A stretch of 64,000 bases of DNA, from NCBI GenBank assembly GCA_012934845.2, contig WNNJ02003718.1, positions 248,001 to 312,000 on the forward strand, read 5' to 3'. This DNA comes from Pomphorhynchus laevis. Its lineage: Eukaryota > Acanthocephala > Palaeacanthocephala > Echinorhynchida > Pomphorhynchidae. Made by a program: the position numbers and the translations under genes. Within the stretch, counting starts at the first letter, position 1, and the number at the start of each line of letters is the position of its first letter. Below are positions 10,141 to 38,854 of the stretch, piece after piece. The notes below the pieces were generated by a model. It saw only the letters and a list, made by a program, of their open reading frames with translations. It was not told the DNA's origin and searched no databases.

Positions 10141-13046
10141 AGAGACACTGTATTAATAATAATACAATAATTTATTTAACGTGGCAAATGCGTGCAAAAT
10201 GCACGCTTACATGACCACTAACAAACAAAAAAAAGAACATCAAAAGTCACAGATTTAGTTAATTGTTGAAATGAAATTGAATTTGGCGTTTGAAGCACGG
10301 CATAGATGTTGATTGGCGGATATGAATAGGCAGTTGATTCCACAAGAGAGGAGCAGCCACAACGAAGGAGCGGAAGCCAAAAGAGGTAGAGTAGTTTGGG
10401 ACATGTAAAAGAAGGGAATTACGGGAACGCAGAGCACAATACACAGTACGAGAATTGTCGAGAAAAGGAAGGTTGAGAAATGAAGGGGTATGAGAAGTTA
10501 TAAGGCGAAAAGCAATGATAAGAAGACGAATTTGAACACGACAATAAATGGTAGGCCAATCAAGAGAAACAAGATAGTGGGATGTATGATCAAAACGACG
10601 AAGACGGAGGAGAACTCGGACGGCAGCGTTGATGATGCGTTGTAAAGGAAGAAGAGTGGATTTAGGTGAGTTGGAAAATAGACTAAGACAGTAATCAAGT
10701 CTTGAGAAAATAAGAGAAGATATGAGAGTCATACAAGAAGGGAAATCGATCAATCTACGAACTTGACGGAGATTGCGGAGTATCAAGGTAGATGAGCGTA
10801 CTTTATCACTAACGAAAGGTTTAAATGAAAGTCGGTTGTCGAAATGAAAGCCTAGGAAAACGAGATTATCAATGATAGAAAGAATTGTAGAATTTAATGA
10901 TACGGAAGGAGGTTCTACGCCGGAGCGTCGAGGAAGGATCCACATAATTTTAGATTTATCAGGATTCAGAGAAAGGCGAAGGGAAGAAAGATGATTGGAA
11001 ATTGAGACAAGACAGCTGGAAACAGAAACACTAAGATCATGAATACGATAAGCAGGTGCGTGAGCATAGATGAGAATGTCATCAGCATATTGCATAACAT
11101 GGAAGTTAAATGTATGAGAAATCGAAGACAAGTCACCGAGAAGAAGAGAGAAAAGCATAGGGCCTAATACGGAGCCTTGTGGAACACCGGTCGGGATGGA
11201 TGAAGGATAGGAGAGAGAAGAGTTAGAATAGACGCGAAATGTACGGTTTGACAGATATGAAGAAAACCATGATACAGTGGGTAAAGAGAAGCCATAATCA
11301 TGACGAAGGCGATGTAGAAGAATCGAGTGATTGATGATGTCAAAAGCAGACGATAGATCAAAAGAAACTATGACACTACATAATTTATGATCGCGCGAGA
11401 TGAGTAAGTCATTATAAACTTTAAGACAGGCAATTTCAGTAGAGTGATTAGAGTGAAAAGCGGATTGAAAGGGAGGAAATTAATTTGAGGAAAAGAGATA
11501 TGTATTAACTTGCTTGAGAACGAGACGCTCAAGGAGTTTAGAGAGGGTTGGGAGAAGTGAGATTGGACGGTACGAAGATGATAGTGAGGAATCGAGAGAT
11601 TGCTTTTTGATGATAGGACGAACAGTGGCGCATTTCCAGATTGAAGGAAATGTACGGCTACGGATGGACGAGTTGAACAATGTGGTTAAGAAGGGTAAGA
11701 CAGAGGAGCAGATATTTTTAAGCAAGTGAGTTGGAATCGGGTCAGAGGGAGAGGTTTTATTAGGTAATGACAGCAGAACCGAAGAGACTTCATCAGATGA
11801 AACGGGAAGAAGGTGGAATAGCTCTGGGAGGGAAGCATTTAAAGAGAAGCGAGGGTACAAGGGGGCTGTGGGTAGTAGGGAAAGTAAATTAGATAGCTTA
11901 GTTTGTAGATAAGAAGAGAATTCATCAGGATTTATATTACAAGAAGTAGATGATCGTGAAAGAATTGAGTTTAAGATTTTCCAATGAGATTTAGAGTTGG
12001 AAGATGACTCGAGTTGATTTCGCCAAAAGATAGTACGTTTAGTACGTATAACAATAAGATGTGAACGGTGTAGAGAAAAGTAGGAATCACGGAGATTTGG
12101 AGGGAGGGAGTTAGGAGAACGTTTAAGAAAGCGATTATACACACGAAAAGAGTGACGGAGTCGACGCTTAGAAAGACTACAGTCAGAATCCAACTAGGGA
12201 GCATGGCGCAAGCGCTAAGAGCGTCGGAGTCGACTAGGCAGAAGTTTATTGATGGTAGACATAAGTTCAGAATCAAACAGAATGCAGAGATCATCGGGAG
12301 AGAGATAGTTAAGAGGAAGTGAAAAGAGTGAAGAATTGAGTAAGGCTGTGCAGAGAATAGGGATATCGAGAAGTTTCCAGGGTCGACTTGGTGTGGATAA
12401 TGGTGGAGGCGTATAAATGGATTATTATCAGGAAGAATGGTTGCTAAGATAGACCTGAATGCAGATACATCATAATCGAGGCGACATTGAGGAGAAGCAG
12501 ATTCGGAAACCTTTAAATTAGATATGATAATGCATCGATCGCGCGAAGGAAAACGATTACGTAGTGGTGGACGGACAGACCTGGTAGTAGTAGAGGCAGA
12601 AGAGCAGATAAACGTGGGAATGACAGGGGTGCTAATTGAATATTTAAGATAGTTTGGAACATGTGTGACAGGAGTGGAGTGTTGAATCGGTTGATCGGAG
12701 ATGTTACTGGAGATGATTTTGACGAAGATGTAAATTATTGATAGGTGATACGGTTGCAGCATGTGTGACAGGAATGAATTGTTGAATAGGTTGAACGGAG
12801 ATGTTACTGGAGATAATTTTGACGGAAGGATGTAAGTTATTGAGAAGTGATACGGTGGAGGTAGAATAAGGAGTAAGTGAAGAGAAGAAAGAGGTATGAG
12901 ATGTATTAAGGTGTGGGGATAAATAGGAAAAATGAGGTACGAGATGAAGGCCTTTACTGTTTGCATTGTTAGGGAGATGAAGATTAAGGGATAATTTGCA
13001 AAATGTGTGCGAACGGTGACAAACTCTTTGATTTGGTGATATCACG
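10141..13046 (-). mobile_element. LINE-A copy 1 (L2/CR1-like), internally deleted
   Basis: ORF2 RT reads on the minus strand from about 12193 to 10259. It includes a block with FDLSSAFDIINHSILLHRL and GVPQGSVLGPMLF, then MQYADDILIYAHA with intact YADD, a thumb region and the end LPIHIRQSTSMPCFKRQ. A single TAA near 11480 breaks it. Near 12415 an internal deletion of roughly 1 kb joins mid ORF1 (RSILATILPDNN) directly to the end of the endonuclease, so most of that domain is gone. ORF1 repeats lie at 12600-12900. The 3' hairpin is at 10190-10206 followed by a TTAAATAAATTATTGTATT tail. It lies inside the RTE-like LINE; CACTGT occurs at both edges as a possible short target duplication. Confidence 0.88.
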
Positions 13047-13545
13047 CACTGTTTGATAGCTATGAACACTTGATTTCAGCACCGGAAAAGGCACCCTGTA
13101 ACGTGGACATTTCCTAACGGCAGGGGTTGCAAACAAATCGACTTTATTCTGATTAGCATACGGTGTAGAAAAGCCATAACAAATTGCCGCTCGTATTGGG
13201 GAATTGATGGGGTGACCGACCACTCCCTGGTAATAATGGATATTGAAGCGACATTCAAACCCAAGTCATCAAGGTCAAAGTTTACCCGGATATGCGACTA
13301 TTAGAGAACGATTGTATCTATAGGAAATACATTGACAGTGTATCGCACAAACTTAAATCTAAATTTATCCCACTCTCGGATGGAAATGATGTTTGTCATA
13401 TCGGTGAATGATGGTCAACACCCACGAATGCGCTATATTCTTCAGCTAACGATCTTCATCCTTATCGCAAAAGGCCTAGGAACGATTGGATAAGTGAAGC
13501 ATCTATTATGATCTCCGAACAGAGAACGAATTGACTAATAAATAA
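13047..13545 (+). mobile_element. RTE-like LINE, endonuclease C-terminus
   Basis: Continuation of the element cut at 10140. At 13120-13270 it encodes GRGCKQIDFILISIRC, then GIDGVTDHSLVIMDIEA with the endonuclease TDH motif. It continues into a linker (NDWISEASIMISEQRT) ending near 13545. Frameshifts are present. The 13308-13545 part also occurs, reversed, at 23835-24074 in an EFTUD2 intron. Confidence 0.7.
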
Positions 13546-13870
13546 CAGACGTTGTATCAGAATAAGAATTAGAGGTCATCAGGAGGAACTGCTATGCTAT
13601 CAGGTTTCGGCCCCTAACTCCTCTACCCAACATAGCAGCGGGGCCAAATACATGCTAATGATGTATTTCCTCTGATAAAACTATCTAGTATCTTATTCTA
13701 ATACAAAGTATATTATTTATTATCCATCCATAAAAATTTACCACTTAAGAGTTTAAATTTATTCTTTATATTATTGTGTTGATTTATATATTTTACTATT
13801 TTCTGCTTGATGTTATTTTTATAGTAACCTAGTTTAAATTTGTATCTATTAAAAAATGTGATTTTATTTT
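13546..13870 (-). mobile_element. PLE 3' region with structured repeat copy 2
   Basis: Reverse-complement match to 23530-23840, where it follows PLE coding sequence. The structured repeat (13546-13690) pairs CTGCTATG with CATAGCAG and GGCCCC with GGGGCC in pseudoknot order and includes CTGATGA and GAAA boxes on the PLE-sense strand. 13700-13865 corresponds to the last PLE codons and 3' UTR. A short palindrome GTGATTTTATTTTGTAA lies at its end. Confidence 0.7.
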
Positions 13871-14054
13871 GTAAACTTACAAAATAAAATCACTGTTAAA
13901 CAATACACAAAAATGCATTTCATTATTTTAATAAATTTAATTTTTATATTTGACCTGCTCTTAAGATAGCAGGGTGAGCTATGAAAAATAAAATATATTT
14001 ATTTGATAGGATAATCGGTTAAAGATGTTGTAAAGCTGTTGAAATAAGAAAATT

Positions 14055-14244
14055 GCCGACAGAACATTGTCGTTAAAACCGATATTTTGGTTTCCAAGCA
14101 AAACCAGTTTCAAGGTAATTGGGTATTTAAGCTGTTAATTGTTTTTCCGAACAAAAAATTTAAAAAGCTTAAATACCCAATTACCTTGAAAATGGTTTCG
14201 CTTGGAAACCGAAATATCGGTTTTAACAACAATGTTCTGTCGGC
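14055..14244. repeat. Foldback palindrome, arms about 78 bp
   Basis: The arm from GCCGACAGAACATTG to GTATTTAAGCT (14055-14133) recurs inverted at about 14167-14244, with a centre of about 33 bp. Arms match almost perfectly, so the DNA or its RNA can form a long hairpin. No coding match; probably a foldback or MITE-type insertion within the PLE remnant. Confidence 0.85.
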
Positions 14245-14337
14245 GGATGCCTTTTCTTCTTTCAACAACAATGTGGACCGACATCCTCGACTCTATTTCA
14301 AACGTGTATTCAGATTATCTTGATCTTATTCAAATAT

Positions 14338-14435
14338 AACTAACACGATCTCGTGGCAAACGAGATTACGTTGAACTGCTGTATTATCAGGTTTCAGTCC
14401 TCTATCCAACATTGCAGCGGGACCAAATACTTATG
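14338..14435 (-). repeat. Structured repeat, copy 3 (divergent)
   Basis: Shortened relative of the block at 13546-13690, sharing AACTGCTGTATTATCAGG and GCAGCGGGACCAAATAC. Its second stem is GTCC/GGAC rather than GGCCCC/GGGGCC, so a C-G pair has become T-A with pairing kept. Confidence 0.55.
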
Positions 14436-14599
14436 AAAATTCTTAATTTTCCGGAATTTTTAAAGAAAACATTAATTAATTAAAAAATTATTTGTTGAAA
14501 ATTAAATAATTTTCGACAAATCACAATTAAATAATTTAGATTATTCATAACAGTTTATGACAATTCTTAAAATTTCTTTATTTAATGTATTATATTTTA

Positions 14600-15640
14600 T
14601 AAATTTTATATCGTATTTAAATTTTATACATTTTATATTGTAAAATGTAAAATGTAATATGTATCTATTAAATTATTTAAATGATTTTGAAGAAAGCCAA
14701 TATCATTACATATTGTTGCAATTCTTAAAATTTCATTATTTAATGTATTATATTTTATATTATATGGTATGCATGAATGCTCATGCAAAAATATGTTTCT
14801 TGTAAATTTAAATATGTCATCTTTACGATATAAATTAATAGTAGTTTTAGTTAATGTTAATTTAATGTTCATATCTAGATATACACCTTCTTTATCATTA
14901 ATATTGGTTTTGTTAAGAATAAGGCTTTCTGGATAAATGTGTTCACTAATTGAATAAAAATTATTAGAATTAAATACACATATATCGTCAATATATCATA
15001 GCATAAATTTCATATATTTATATAATTTTAGATTTAGTTTTTACACAGTTATGAACAAATCCATATTCTATAAAGCTTAAAAACAAGTCAGCTATAATTG
15101 GGCTACTATTACCACCCATTGGAACACCTTTTACTTGTCTAAATATAGATGTCCCTACTTTTAAATAATTTTGATTTATCAAAATATTTAAGGATTCTAT
15201 TAATTCAATTTTATCCATATATTTATATTTATTTGATGGTTTAATTTTTGTTAGATAGGCGTTATAATTATTATAACATATATATGTATATCTTTTTCCG
15301 AATATAAGATTAATTAATTTTACTAACGCTTCTTTAATATCTACTAAATCTAGATTTGTATAAAGCGTACTAAAATCGTATGTATTTATATTTTGAAAAT
15401 TTATTCCTTTTGTCTGTTCTAAAAATTCTTTTGTAGAATTAATACTGAAATAGTGTTTTATAACAGTATTAATTTCGATTATCCTAGAATATTTTTTGAA
15501 TTGTACTTTAATTATTTTGAGTATTTTATTCATATAGACAGAAAGTGGTTTTAATGTACATTTAAAACAGTGAAAGGATATCAATAAAAAAGGTTTAAAG
15601 GAAAGATTTATTATTCCCAAAAAGGTATAAAAAATTCTTT
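14600..15640 (-). mobile_element. Penelope-like element, reverse transcriptase
   Basis: Minus-strand frames match PLE-type RT. From 15620: NTYDFSTLYTNL (PLE motif), then FRQVKGVPMGGNSSPIIADLFLSFIEYGFV. After a frameshift near 15017 comes YIDD with ICVFNSNNFYSISEHIYPESL, then the conserved LYRKDD, FKFTRNIFLHEHSCIP and ILRIATICNDIGFLQNHL down to 14640. AT-rich codon use is stronger than in the LINEs. No GIY-YIG endonuclease motif follows. Frameshift and truncation show this copy is inactive. Confidence 0.85.
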
Positions 15641-15719
15641 TTTGTAAAAATCAAGTTTTCACGATAACTCATTTTCTATCATTTTCAATTACAAAATATA
15701 AATATAGTATCATGATGCA

Positions 15720-15870
15720 TGAAAAAGGAAGAACATTAAAGTTCAAATTATAAACTTAAAAGCAAGTCAGCTATAATTGGGCTAATATTACCTCCTATTG
15801 GAACACCTTTTACTTGTCTAAATATAGATGTCACTACCTTTAAATGATTTTGATTTATCAAAGAAGGCTT
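15720..15870 (-). mobile_element. PLE RT fragment
   Basis: About 110 bp (15755-15865) repeat, with few changes, the RT segment at about 15080-15190 around the PMGGN motif, same orientation. A partial second PLE copy. From 15870 to 17600 nothing recognisable was found; the sequence is AT-rich, without long frames. Confidence 0.7.
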
Positions 15871-17600
15871 TTATTAGTTGAATTTATGTAATTTTGGATT
15901 CCAGTGTAATAAAGTTATGGGTATTAGCGACATGATATGTTCGCATCAATTATTTTCCGAGTTATGTGAGATGCGCATTCAATAAATTAATCAAAGTGTG
16001 ACTGGAAAATCGACAATCTATTTTTAGAATTTCTGTTGTCAACATAAATTAGTTTTCCTCGAAAGAATTTGGCTATTCTTTCGTATTGATTTTCATAAAA
16101 TGGGAGAGCTAAATGCGTTAAGTATGTGTTCTAATGATTTTAACGTATGTGCTAATATCTCGTGCATGGATATAACTTGTGTTTTCAGTCATATTTCGCT
16201 TGAATCAAACTTTTATGCCATCGACAATTAAAATTTCACTTTCTAAATTGTTAATTCGGTAATACTACACTCAAGCCCAATGCTTTCGCGAAACTGTCTC
16301 ATAATGCTGGAATATTCCGCTTCCAATCAATAGCTTCTTAATGCAATCTTATTAACTCATGGTTTGTAATTCTCTATTGCTTCACGGACATGGATTATTT
16401 TTTGAATTCGAATTAGAAATATGTTACTTAAATAATGTATATTCTCTTGAAACATTATCTTATACTTATCGTAGCCATATTATAAACGTGACCAATTAAG
16501 ATGATAGACGACGCAGCCTTTTCCCGGACGCCATTTTTACAGTCATTTCTTAATGTCCGTTAGCTAAGTCAATATGTATTTGGTATACTCTTCGACTAAT
16601 TCAAATGGCTAATCATCCATTCTAATTAAGTTGTTATCATCTTACAAGAATGTCATTGTACCCAAACAGACAATAAATCACTCATAGCTGATATTATGAA
16701 TAGGAACAATTTACACAGCAGTTTACAGAATACATAGTCGGCAAAAATTGTTTTACAAGATTACTAGCGTATAATGAACTTTTTATCTTTGATAGGGTCC
16801 CGCATAAGTTACGAACTATTTTTTCTTTAAGGAACTTATTGCTAGATATGTAGGAATTTCTCAACAAATATATGGATTTTTTGTCTTGACGAGACAACAT
16901 CAAAGACACAATCAAAGTGGCTAGTTGAACAGTGGCATTTCGCCAAACTTCAATATCGGACTCCGGTCCAATCAGCTTTCTGCTCTATTATTGGGCAAGT
17001 ATCTGCTCTCCACTTCTGCCAACAGTGAAAGCACATGCTCAACTTTGATGTTTTCATTATAAAATCAAGATAAAATTCCCACTGATTCATACAGACATGA
17101 TTTCCATTGATTTCATACAACCAATTGAATTACTGATAAAGAACGAGATGTTCTATCCATTGTCTAGCAATAAAGCTCTTTCCTCTTTTAAATACTGTCT
17201 GGAAATTGTCCGATCCTGAATGGGAAATGTCAGCTAAGCATTTCGAAATGAATTTTCGGCCGAATTTAAAATTTGATTGGTAGAAGTAATAGAATATTCA
17301 TTTAAATATCGTTTAATGTTGCTGATGTAACTGTTGATCGAAATAATTATTAGATTCGTTTCTTCGTTCAATGCTATAACTGTGACGGTATTTTTAGAAT
17401 ATAATAATCATCTACCTGGTTGTAATGCTGATATCGATTCATTTATAAAAATAGTCACCTTTTAGTCAAGAATCGACATTGTCATTATTTGTCCAAGTAA
17501 CGACCTTGGACAAATAATAGATTCATTCATACATTTTAGTTAAAATGTATTCATTAATACTCCAGTTTCGATACATTTTTTTGTCATATTCTACTCATCG

Positions 17601-17925
17601 ATGTTTCATTTACTTTAACTCCGCCATGACCGATCCCAAGCCCGTGCTGTGAAAGAAAGAAGGTTGGCGATAGACTTCGTGACAAGCCTGTCGTAAAACA
17701 AAACCGTCCAATCAACAGTACGAAATGGTGTCTCAATGATGGTTCGTCGCATCAACAGTTCGAAATGGTGTCTTACTACGTCGCAATCTTCGCGCAAACA
17801 AACATCAACTATCAATAGGGCCCATTGGCGTCAACCATCAATAAAGCCCATTGGAAAAAGCGGACTCTGTAACGAAGCGGAACAAACGCTGGAGAAAAGG
17901 AAGAAAATGTTTCATTTACTTTAAC
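17601..17925. mobile_element. 287-bp insertion with 19-bp target duplication
   Basis: ATGTTTCATTTACTTTAAC occurs perfectly at 17601-17619 and 17907-17925 and brackets a 287-bp segment of higher GC than its surroundings. The insert contains two imperfect internal duplications: CAACAGTACGAAATGGTGTC/CAACAGTTCGAAATGGTGTC, and CCCATTGGCGTCAACCATCAAT with its neighbour. It ends in an A/G-rich stretch. No tRNA boxes, terminal inverted repeats or protein match were seen. Best described as a SINE-like or other short retroposed insertion of unknown family. Confidence 0.75.
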
Positions 17926-18138
17926 ATTTGCTGAACAAAAATCTATTATTTTTTGTAATCATGTTCAACTACTTTAGAAATGATAATGTGTATCTATTGA
18001 TACCGGTTTAAATACTTATTTTGTCAATAATTTCTTTATTAACGGCCCGGTTTTCTCATTTATCCTTTCCTTATTTTAGAAGAAATTAAGTAGAAACTAT
18101 CGTTACCAATAAAGAAAACAATTTCGTTATCAAACGTA

Positions 18139-18144
18139 TTTATT
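18139..18144 (-). promoter_or_regulatory. Polyadenylation signal of EFTUD2
   Basis: AATAAA on the minus strand (within GACAATAAATACG), about 145 nt after the stop codon. It is the clearest canonical hexamer in the immediate 3' flank; position fits, but processing is inferred. Confidence 0.5.
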
Positions 18145-18288
18145 GTCATCAAGGCTGTTTCTCCGCTTATTTTTGCATCAAAGTTATACTTAATTATACA
18201 AAAAGACTAAGTTTTAATACTTCAATGACATTTTTTATACTTTAAAATACATTGATCATAAACAAACAACTTATGTTAATTGTGAAAT

Positions 18289-36251
<17,963 letters not shown>

Positions 36252-36712
36252 AATCTATGAGAACAAAAAAATTGACATTACTGGCCAGTTATCATTTAGA
36301 GAAATGGCAAAATAATCAAAAATGTATAAAATAATCAAAATATTAGGAAATCAAAATTAAACGAAAATAGCGAAATGTGACCCACACGATTAAATTTTTA
36401 ATGTCTGTTTAGCAAACAGGCATAAGCAGCAATTATCTGAAACAAAACAGCTATGCAGCGAACTTTTATATCTTTTAAAATTAGTTTACTAAATTCATGA
36501 TAGTGTAAAATAATTACATTCAAATGACAGGAATCATTTGTAACCCCTGTTACAAATGATGACCCCATTAACTGAGTTAAATAACTCAGTTAATTGTATC
36601 ATTAGTTCATGAATTTATAAATTATTGAGCTCAAGAATTGCATTGTCAGCACAATATGTAAACTTGAAATGAATTTTGCTTGCTCCCAAATGAAATGCAA
36701 ATAATAATAAAG

Positions 36713-36935
36713 ATTTTATTAAAAATACAACCGTATGTGGAAAACATTTCGTCAGAAATGTCATTCTCTTAAATATCGCTCTAATTATGGGCTTAGTGCA
36801 TTGTTTCTAGTCCACTCGCATGGAACTACTTTCCCGTCGTCATTCGTTTCTCTCCTTTTGCACCATTAAACAGCTTCACATCTAATAATAAAGATTTTAT
36901 TAAAAAATAACTGTATGTGGAAATATTTTGTCAAA
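36713..36935. repeat. Imperfect direct repeat upstream of EFTUD2
   Basis: AATAATAAAGATTTTATTAAAAA followed by CTGTATGTGGAAA/CCGTATGTGGAAAA and a TTTTGTCA/TTTCGTCA stretch occurs at 36713-36770 and again at 36884-36935. GAAATGCAAATAATAAT next to the first copy recurs at 37971. Function unknown; possibly 3' ends of an unidentified retroelement. Confidence 0.6.
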
Positions 36936-37223
36936 AATTAGAATATATAAGCAAAAATCGAAGGATTAGTACCACATAAGGAGAGGATTCTAGCAGACGG
37001 AGGCCAGCGGTCTTATCGCATGATCTCCATACCTCCCTTCTGTTCGAACACATCACCTCCTTCAAAGCTTTGTTCTTCCAGTCTGAAGGAGCCTTCCACT
37101 GCCCGTCTTCTTAAAGGACTTACGCTTCCGAACTCCACACCGCAGCCAAGGCCATCGCAGGTGAGACACCTTCGGAACTTAGCAGAGAAGTTTAGTGGAC
37201 CCAGATTTGCTTTGTAGTCGGCA

Positions 37224-37958
37224 TTATTTTCTTTTGAATTTCCAACATGTTACTGTATCAGTGAAACAACCACAATCGGAAGCCTCAAGCCTTTTTAGAA
37301 CCATTCTTTTTTCTACACTATAGCAGTGGTAATTTCCAGAATCGTTGTTGTCCTCCATCAGCGTTATAGTCGCAAGGTAGTCATTCCCATAACCGTTACA
37401 GTCATTGATTCTGTTATCTGATAGAACATCAATTACACCTACAATATTAAAGGTATCTACAGTGTCAACCTCTGAACTATAAGCCCAGATGTCCTCACAA
37501 TGCTGATCACTGTCGTTCCCAATTCTGCTATCAATAAGAGCATCATCACACTCTCTTTCGGTTTCGATTATGTTATCAGACAAGTCTTCAGATCGTTCAT
37601 CTGCATCGTCGATAGATCCCACGTTGATTCCTCCATGAACATGTACAGTGCCATCACTGCCCTCGATAAATACTTCATCACAATCGTAACCTATGAATCC
37701 TTGGAAGTTGACTTCGACATGGTCAATGTAAAAACGCAAAACACCCTTCGAATTAAGAAAATCCAACAAGAAATGTTTAAGAGAGCGATCCAAGCGTTCA
37801 GAAAAATCCTCTCGATCATCCACGGTATCCCCCTGACAACTGTCCAGCGTTGGCCATATCTTCAAGAACAATTCATAAGCAAAATTCATTCGACCAGCTG
37901 CCTCCATAGTTAGTTTTTTAAAGTTACTTACAAATTCTTTTGAAGCTCCGACGTGCAC
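37224..37958 (-). CDS. Uncharacterised acidic 244-residue ORF
   Basis: Open from ATG at 37958 to stop at 37224, same strand as EFTUD2 and about 1 kb upstream of it. The N-terminal third is alpha-helix-like with many charged residues (FELFLKIW-like segment, RLDRSLKHFLLDFL). The middle is Asp/Glu-rich (DDADERSEDLSDN), and the end is Cys-rich (ASDCGCFTDTVTCWKF). No membrane segment, signal peptide or family match recognised. Sequence here is less AT-rich than its surroundings. On the same strand 37217-37018 stays open in another frame (CLTCDGLGCGVEF), so a further exon is possible. It may be a host exon or an old mobile ORF1; I cannot tell. Confidence 0.45.
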   Translation of the reverse strand: MHVGASKEFVSNFKKLTMEAAGRMNFAYELFLKIWPTLDSCQGDTVDDREDFSERLDRSLKHFLLDFLNSKGVLRFYIDHVEVNFQGFIGYDCDEVFIEGSDGTVHVHGGINVGSIDDADERSEDLSDNIIETERECDDALIDSRIGNDSDQHCEDIWAYSSEVDTVDTFNIVGVIDVLSDNRINDCNGYGNDYLATITLMEDNNDSGNYHCYSVEKRMVLKRLEASDCGCFTDTVTCWKFKRK

Positions 37959-38429
37959 AAATTGTCAATTTGAAATGCAAATAATAATGCTACAACGATC
38001 AAACGATATAGAAAATAAAAGGTTAGGGTTAAATAACTCAGTTAATTTTATTAGTTCATTAGTTCAAATATTTGTTCAACAACAAATATTTTTAACGGAC
38101 GATGTCAGCAATTCATTAGGAAAAATTAAAGTTGAAATTTTAATAAATCATTGATTGTTCCTACATCAATAATTAAATAATCAATACGGTAGACTTACTA
38201 GATGCGATCTGATTTGAGTAAATTTTATCAAATTAACTTTTTAACTTAAATTTCGAGATTTAAATTTTAGAAATTTTTACTTACTAAAATTGCAATCAAA
38301 TACAAACCGAATTGTAGATACAAAACTTTTGTATTATTTCAGAATTGACTTGATAAATAAAATTCGTTAAGAATTACCCTGTATAAATTGTATTACACCA
38401 GGTATCACCAGGTTATTACCAATGTATTA

Positions 38430-38655
38430 CACCATGTTATCGTTGTCTCCGATCGTTTTGCTGCCTACACCTCACTGTACATCTCCGATCCTGGTCTATC
38501 AAATCAATTTCTCGACACCCTTGATCTCACTTCTAACTACACTCCTCTTCACACACCAACCATCCTACGTCGCCCTTGGAGAAATCTTGACTTCCAGCTT
38601 CTCCGTGCTGCCTTACTCAAATCGCCTATATCCTCTCCCTGGTGCATTATATAGT
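38430..38655 (+). mobile_element. LINE-A-like endonuclease fragment
   Basis: Encodes YTSLYISDPGLSNQFLDTLDL, equivalent to the C-terminal endonuclease part of LINE-A (SITNPGLSDHFLV at 44.09 kb) but clearly diverged, then RPWRNLDFQLLRAALLKS. Truncated on both sides; the right end abuts the 3' tail of the next LINE. Confidence 0.65.
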
Positions 38656-38670
38656 ATTATTATTGTTACA

Positions 38671-38839
38671 GCCCCGCGTGGCCGAATGGTGGAGGCGTGT
38701 GCATCGCAAACTCTATGTACGGGGTTCAAACCTCGAGCATGCACTCTCTATTGACTTCTCTGTAAGCACACGTCAAAGCCACAAGATCGCGTTGTCGAAA
38801 GACGTAGGGGCACCCGGTGATGAAGCGGGACCACTCTTC
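38671..38839 (+). mobile_element. tRNA-derived SINE with 15-bp target duplication
   Basis: Contains polymerase III promoter boxes: A box TGGCCGAATGG (38679-38689) and B box GGTTCAAACC (38723-38732), spaced as in a tRNA. The head resembles a Ser/Leu-type tRNA, but the acceptor stem does not close, so it is not a tRNA gene. A body of about 95 bp follows. ATTATTATTGTTACA directly flanks it (38656-38670 and 38840-38854). The flank is the 3' tail of the neighbouring minus-strand LINE, so the SINE inserted into that tail. Confidence 0.8.
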
Positions 38840-38854
38840 ATTATTATTGTTACA

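Noticed and set aside
36713-36935. Promoter element shared with EFTUD2
   Set aside because: The repeated AATAAAGATTTTATT block looks regulatory but has no known core-promoter motif and is better described as a plain direct repeat.
38671-38750. Functional tRNA gene
   Set aside because: A and B boxes are good, but the 5' GCCCCGC has no complementary acceptor strand at the expected distance, and the element has a body and target duplication typical of a SINE.
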